From the NCBI RefSeq assembly GCF_007115105.1, contig NZ_SULJ01000003.1, forward strand, positions 266,107 to 299,695: DNA of 33,589 nucleotides, given 5' to 3'. The notes under the pieces are model-generated. The model saw only the letters and a program-made list of their open reading frames with translations, had not been told where the DNA came from and made no database searches. The translations under genes were made by a program, and so were the position numbers. This stretch comes from Clostridium sp. HBUAS56010 (GTDB lineage Bacteria > Bacillota > Clostridia > Lachnospirales > Lachnospiraceae). Shown here in pieces: positions 32,424 to 33,589 of this stretch (within the stretch, counting starts at the first letter, position 1; each line of letters opens with the position of its first letter).

Positions 32424-33589
32424 TTACTTTAATAACTGAAGAACACCCTGAGGTACCTGGTTTGCCTGAGCAAGCATTGCCTGAGATGCCTGTACAAGAA
32501 TATTGTTCTTTGTATAGGACATCATCTCTTTTGCCATATCAACGTCACGGATACGGCTCTCTGCTGCTGTCATGTTCTCAGAGGTTACACTTAAGTTGTT
32601 GATGGTATGCTCTAAACGGTTCTGCAGAGCACCAAGATCACCACGAGTATTGGATACGGTGTTGATTGCGTTCTTAATTACCTGAACTGCATCAGCAGCG
32701 TTAGCCTGTGTATCAACCTTAACATCAGTTAAGCCTAATCCTTCTGTACTCATAGCTGCAATGTTAACATCAAGCTTGTTGTGGTCTTCTGATGATTCAC
32801 CGATCTGAAGAGTCAAAGGTGTTCCATCACCTTTTACAGTTGCGGCACTTGTTGCATTTGCCTCAACAATACTGCCAGCTTCTGTTTTCACTGATAACTT
32901 AATATCACCACCTAATGTTACTTTAAAATTACCTGCATCAGCAAATGCCTTAAGTGCACTTTCACCGGCAGCCTTTGTAGTGTCGTCTGCACTTTTTGCA
33001 TCTTCAGCAGCCTTAGTCTTCGCCGCAGCAATTGCATCATCAATGTCTTTCTGGGTAATTGATGCTGCATCCGTTGAAGAAATATCTATTGTAAGTTTCT
33101 TGTCTGTAATGCTAGCTGTAACTTTTTTAGCGTAAGTTGCATCTGTTTCTGCTGCACTTGCCTTAAATGCCACTTGGAAGCCTTCTTCTGCTGCACCGGA
33201 AACTTTAAATGAAAATGCTTCAGTTTTTGCGTCTACACTCCCAACCTTTGTGTCAACAGACTTTGGTGAAGCGTCTAACCCTCCATCAAGCAGATTGATC
33301 CCATTAAAGTTAGTTCCAGTAGAGATACGGTCGATTTCTTTTGTTAAAGAATTCATCTCTTTCTGGATATTCTCTCTATCTACAGTATCCTGGTATGTAC
33401 CATTGGCAGACTGCTGAGCAAGCTCTACCATACGGTTTAACATGGAATGAACTTCTGTTAATGCTCCTTCTGCTGTCTGTACTAATGAAATACCATCATT
33501 TGCATTCTTCTGAGCTGTCTCAAGTCCTGTGATCTGGGCTCTCATCTTCTCGGAAATAGCAAGTCCTGCTGCATCATCACCTGCACGGT
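32424..33589 (-). CDS. fliC: Flagellin, 5' end beyond window
   Basis: About 388 visible residues; the frame is open to the right edge, beginning RAGDDAAGLAISEKMRAQI, so only the first 35-40 residues are missing. Order: the N-terminal D1 helices (NGISL-type ANDGISLVQTAEGAL, MLNRMVELAQQSANGT, RISTGTNFNG); a variable central domain (about 110-265) rich in Ala, Asp, Lys and Thr and carrying most of the Lys available for methylation; and the C-terminal D1/D0 helices (AINTVSNTRGDLGALQNRLE, RIRDVDMAKEM, QASQAMLAQANQVPQ) ending VLQLLK. It polymerises into the flagellar filament. The terminator at 32381-32409 and the adjacent FliB fit a flagellin locus. Confidence 0.95.
   Translation of the reverse strand, partial: RAGDDAAGLAISEKMRAQITGLETAQKNANDGISLVQTAEGALTEVHSMLNRMVELAQQSANGTYQDTVDRENIQKEMNSLTKEIDRISTGTNFNGINLLDGGLDASPKSVDTKVGSVDAKTEAFSFKVSGAAEEGFQVAFKASAAETDATYAKKVTASITDKKLTIDISSTDAASITQKDIDDAIAAAKTKAAEDAKSADDTTKAAGESALKAFADAGNFKVTLGGDIKLSVKTEAGSIVEANATSAATVKGDGTPLTLQIGESSEDHNKLDVNIAAMSTEGLGLTDVKVDTQANAADAVQVIKNAINTVSNTRGDLGALQNRLEHTINNLSVTSENMTAAESRIRDVDMAKEMMSYTKNNILVQASQAMLAQANQVPQGVLQLLK

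Overview
The window comes from a low-to-mid GC, flagellated, anaerobic Firmicute. It is most likely a Lachnospiraceae (clostridial cluster XIVa, Lacrimispora/Lachnoclostridium-like). The grounds are strong AGGAGG ribosome sites, T-rich intrinsic terminators, a B12-riboswitch CbiMN(QO) cobalt transporter, several ABC-F ATPases and a flagellin/FliB pair. This placement rests on gene content and sequence style, not on a database search. Most genes lie on the minus strand. I saw no rRNA, tRNA, CRISPR array or insertion sequence.

Layout. (1) 1-6456, minus strand: a compact, overlapping operon of contractile-injection-system spike parts. It holds a VgrG-like spike (vgrG1), two small unknown proteins, an Imm11/DUF1629-like protein, a DUF4280 (PAAR-like) tip protein with a long helical extension, and a second VgrG-like spike (vgrG2). 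vgrG2 carries a C-terminal polymorphic-toxin-style extension that runs off the left edge. No sheath, tube or ClpV gene is visible here. (2) 6.6-8.4 kb: a sugar O-acetyltransferase, a 56-residue membrane peptide and a flavodoxin. (3) 8.4-11.2 kb: a plus-strand UvrA-like ATPase overlapping a MarR regulator, a probable drug-response module. (4) 11.2-15.7 kb, minus strand: exonuclease III, a Uup-type ABC-F and a GlgX-like GH13 protein whose catalytic residues are all replaced. (5) 15.8-18.9 kb: cobalt ECF transporter genes split into two transcription units. cbiQO has its own promoter. cbiMN has a second promoter inside the end of cbiO, followed by a cobalamin riboswitch. (6) 19-23.2 kb: a YbiT-type ABC-F with an attenuator-like leader, a lipoprotein, two small membrane proteins and a decayed KASIII gene. 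(7) 23.3-25.6 kb: a polar amino-acid ABC importer. (8) 25.7-29.9 kb: a tail-anchored unknown protein, dihydroorotase, a metallo-beta-lactamase-fold hydrolase and a Thr/Glu-rich lipoprotein. (9) 30.3-33.6 kb: a nitroreductase behind a promoter with a perfect inverted repeat, then FliB and the 3' part of a flagellin.

The most unusual items are the VgrG/DUF4280/toxin island in a monoderm, the pseudo-debranching enzyme, the split riboswitch control of the cobalt transporter with a probable ATT start for CbiQ, and the leader of the ybiT-like gene.
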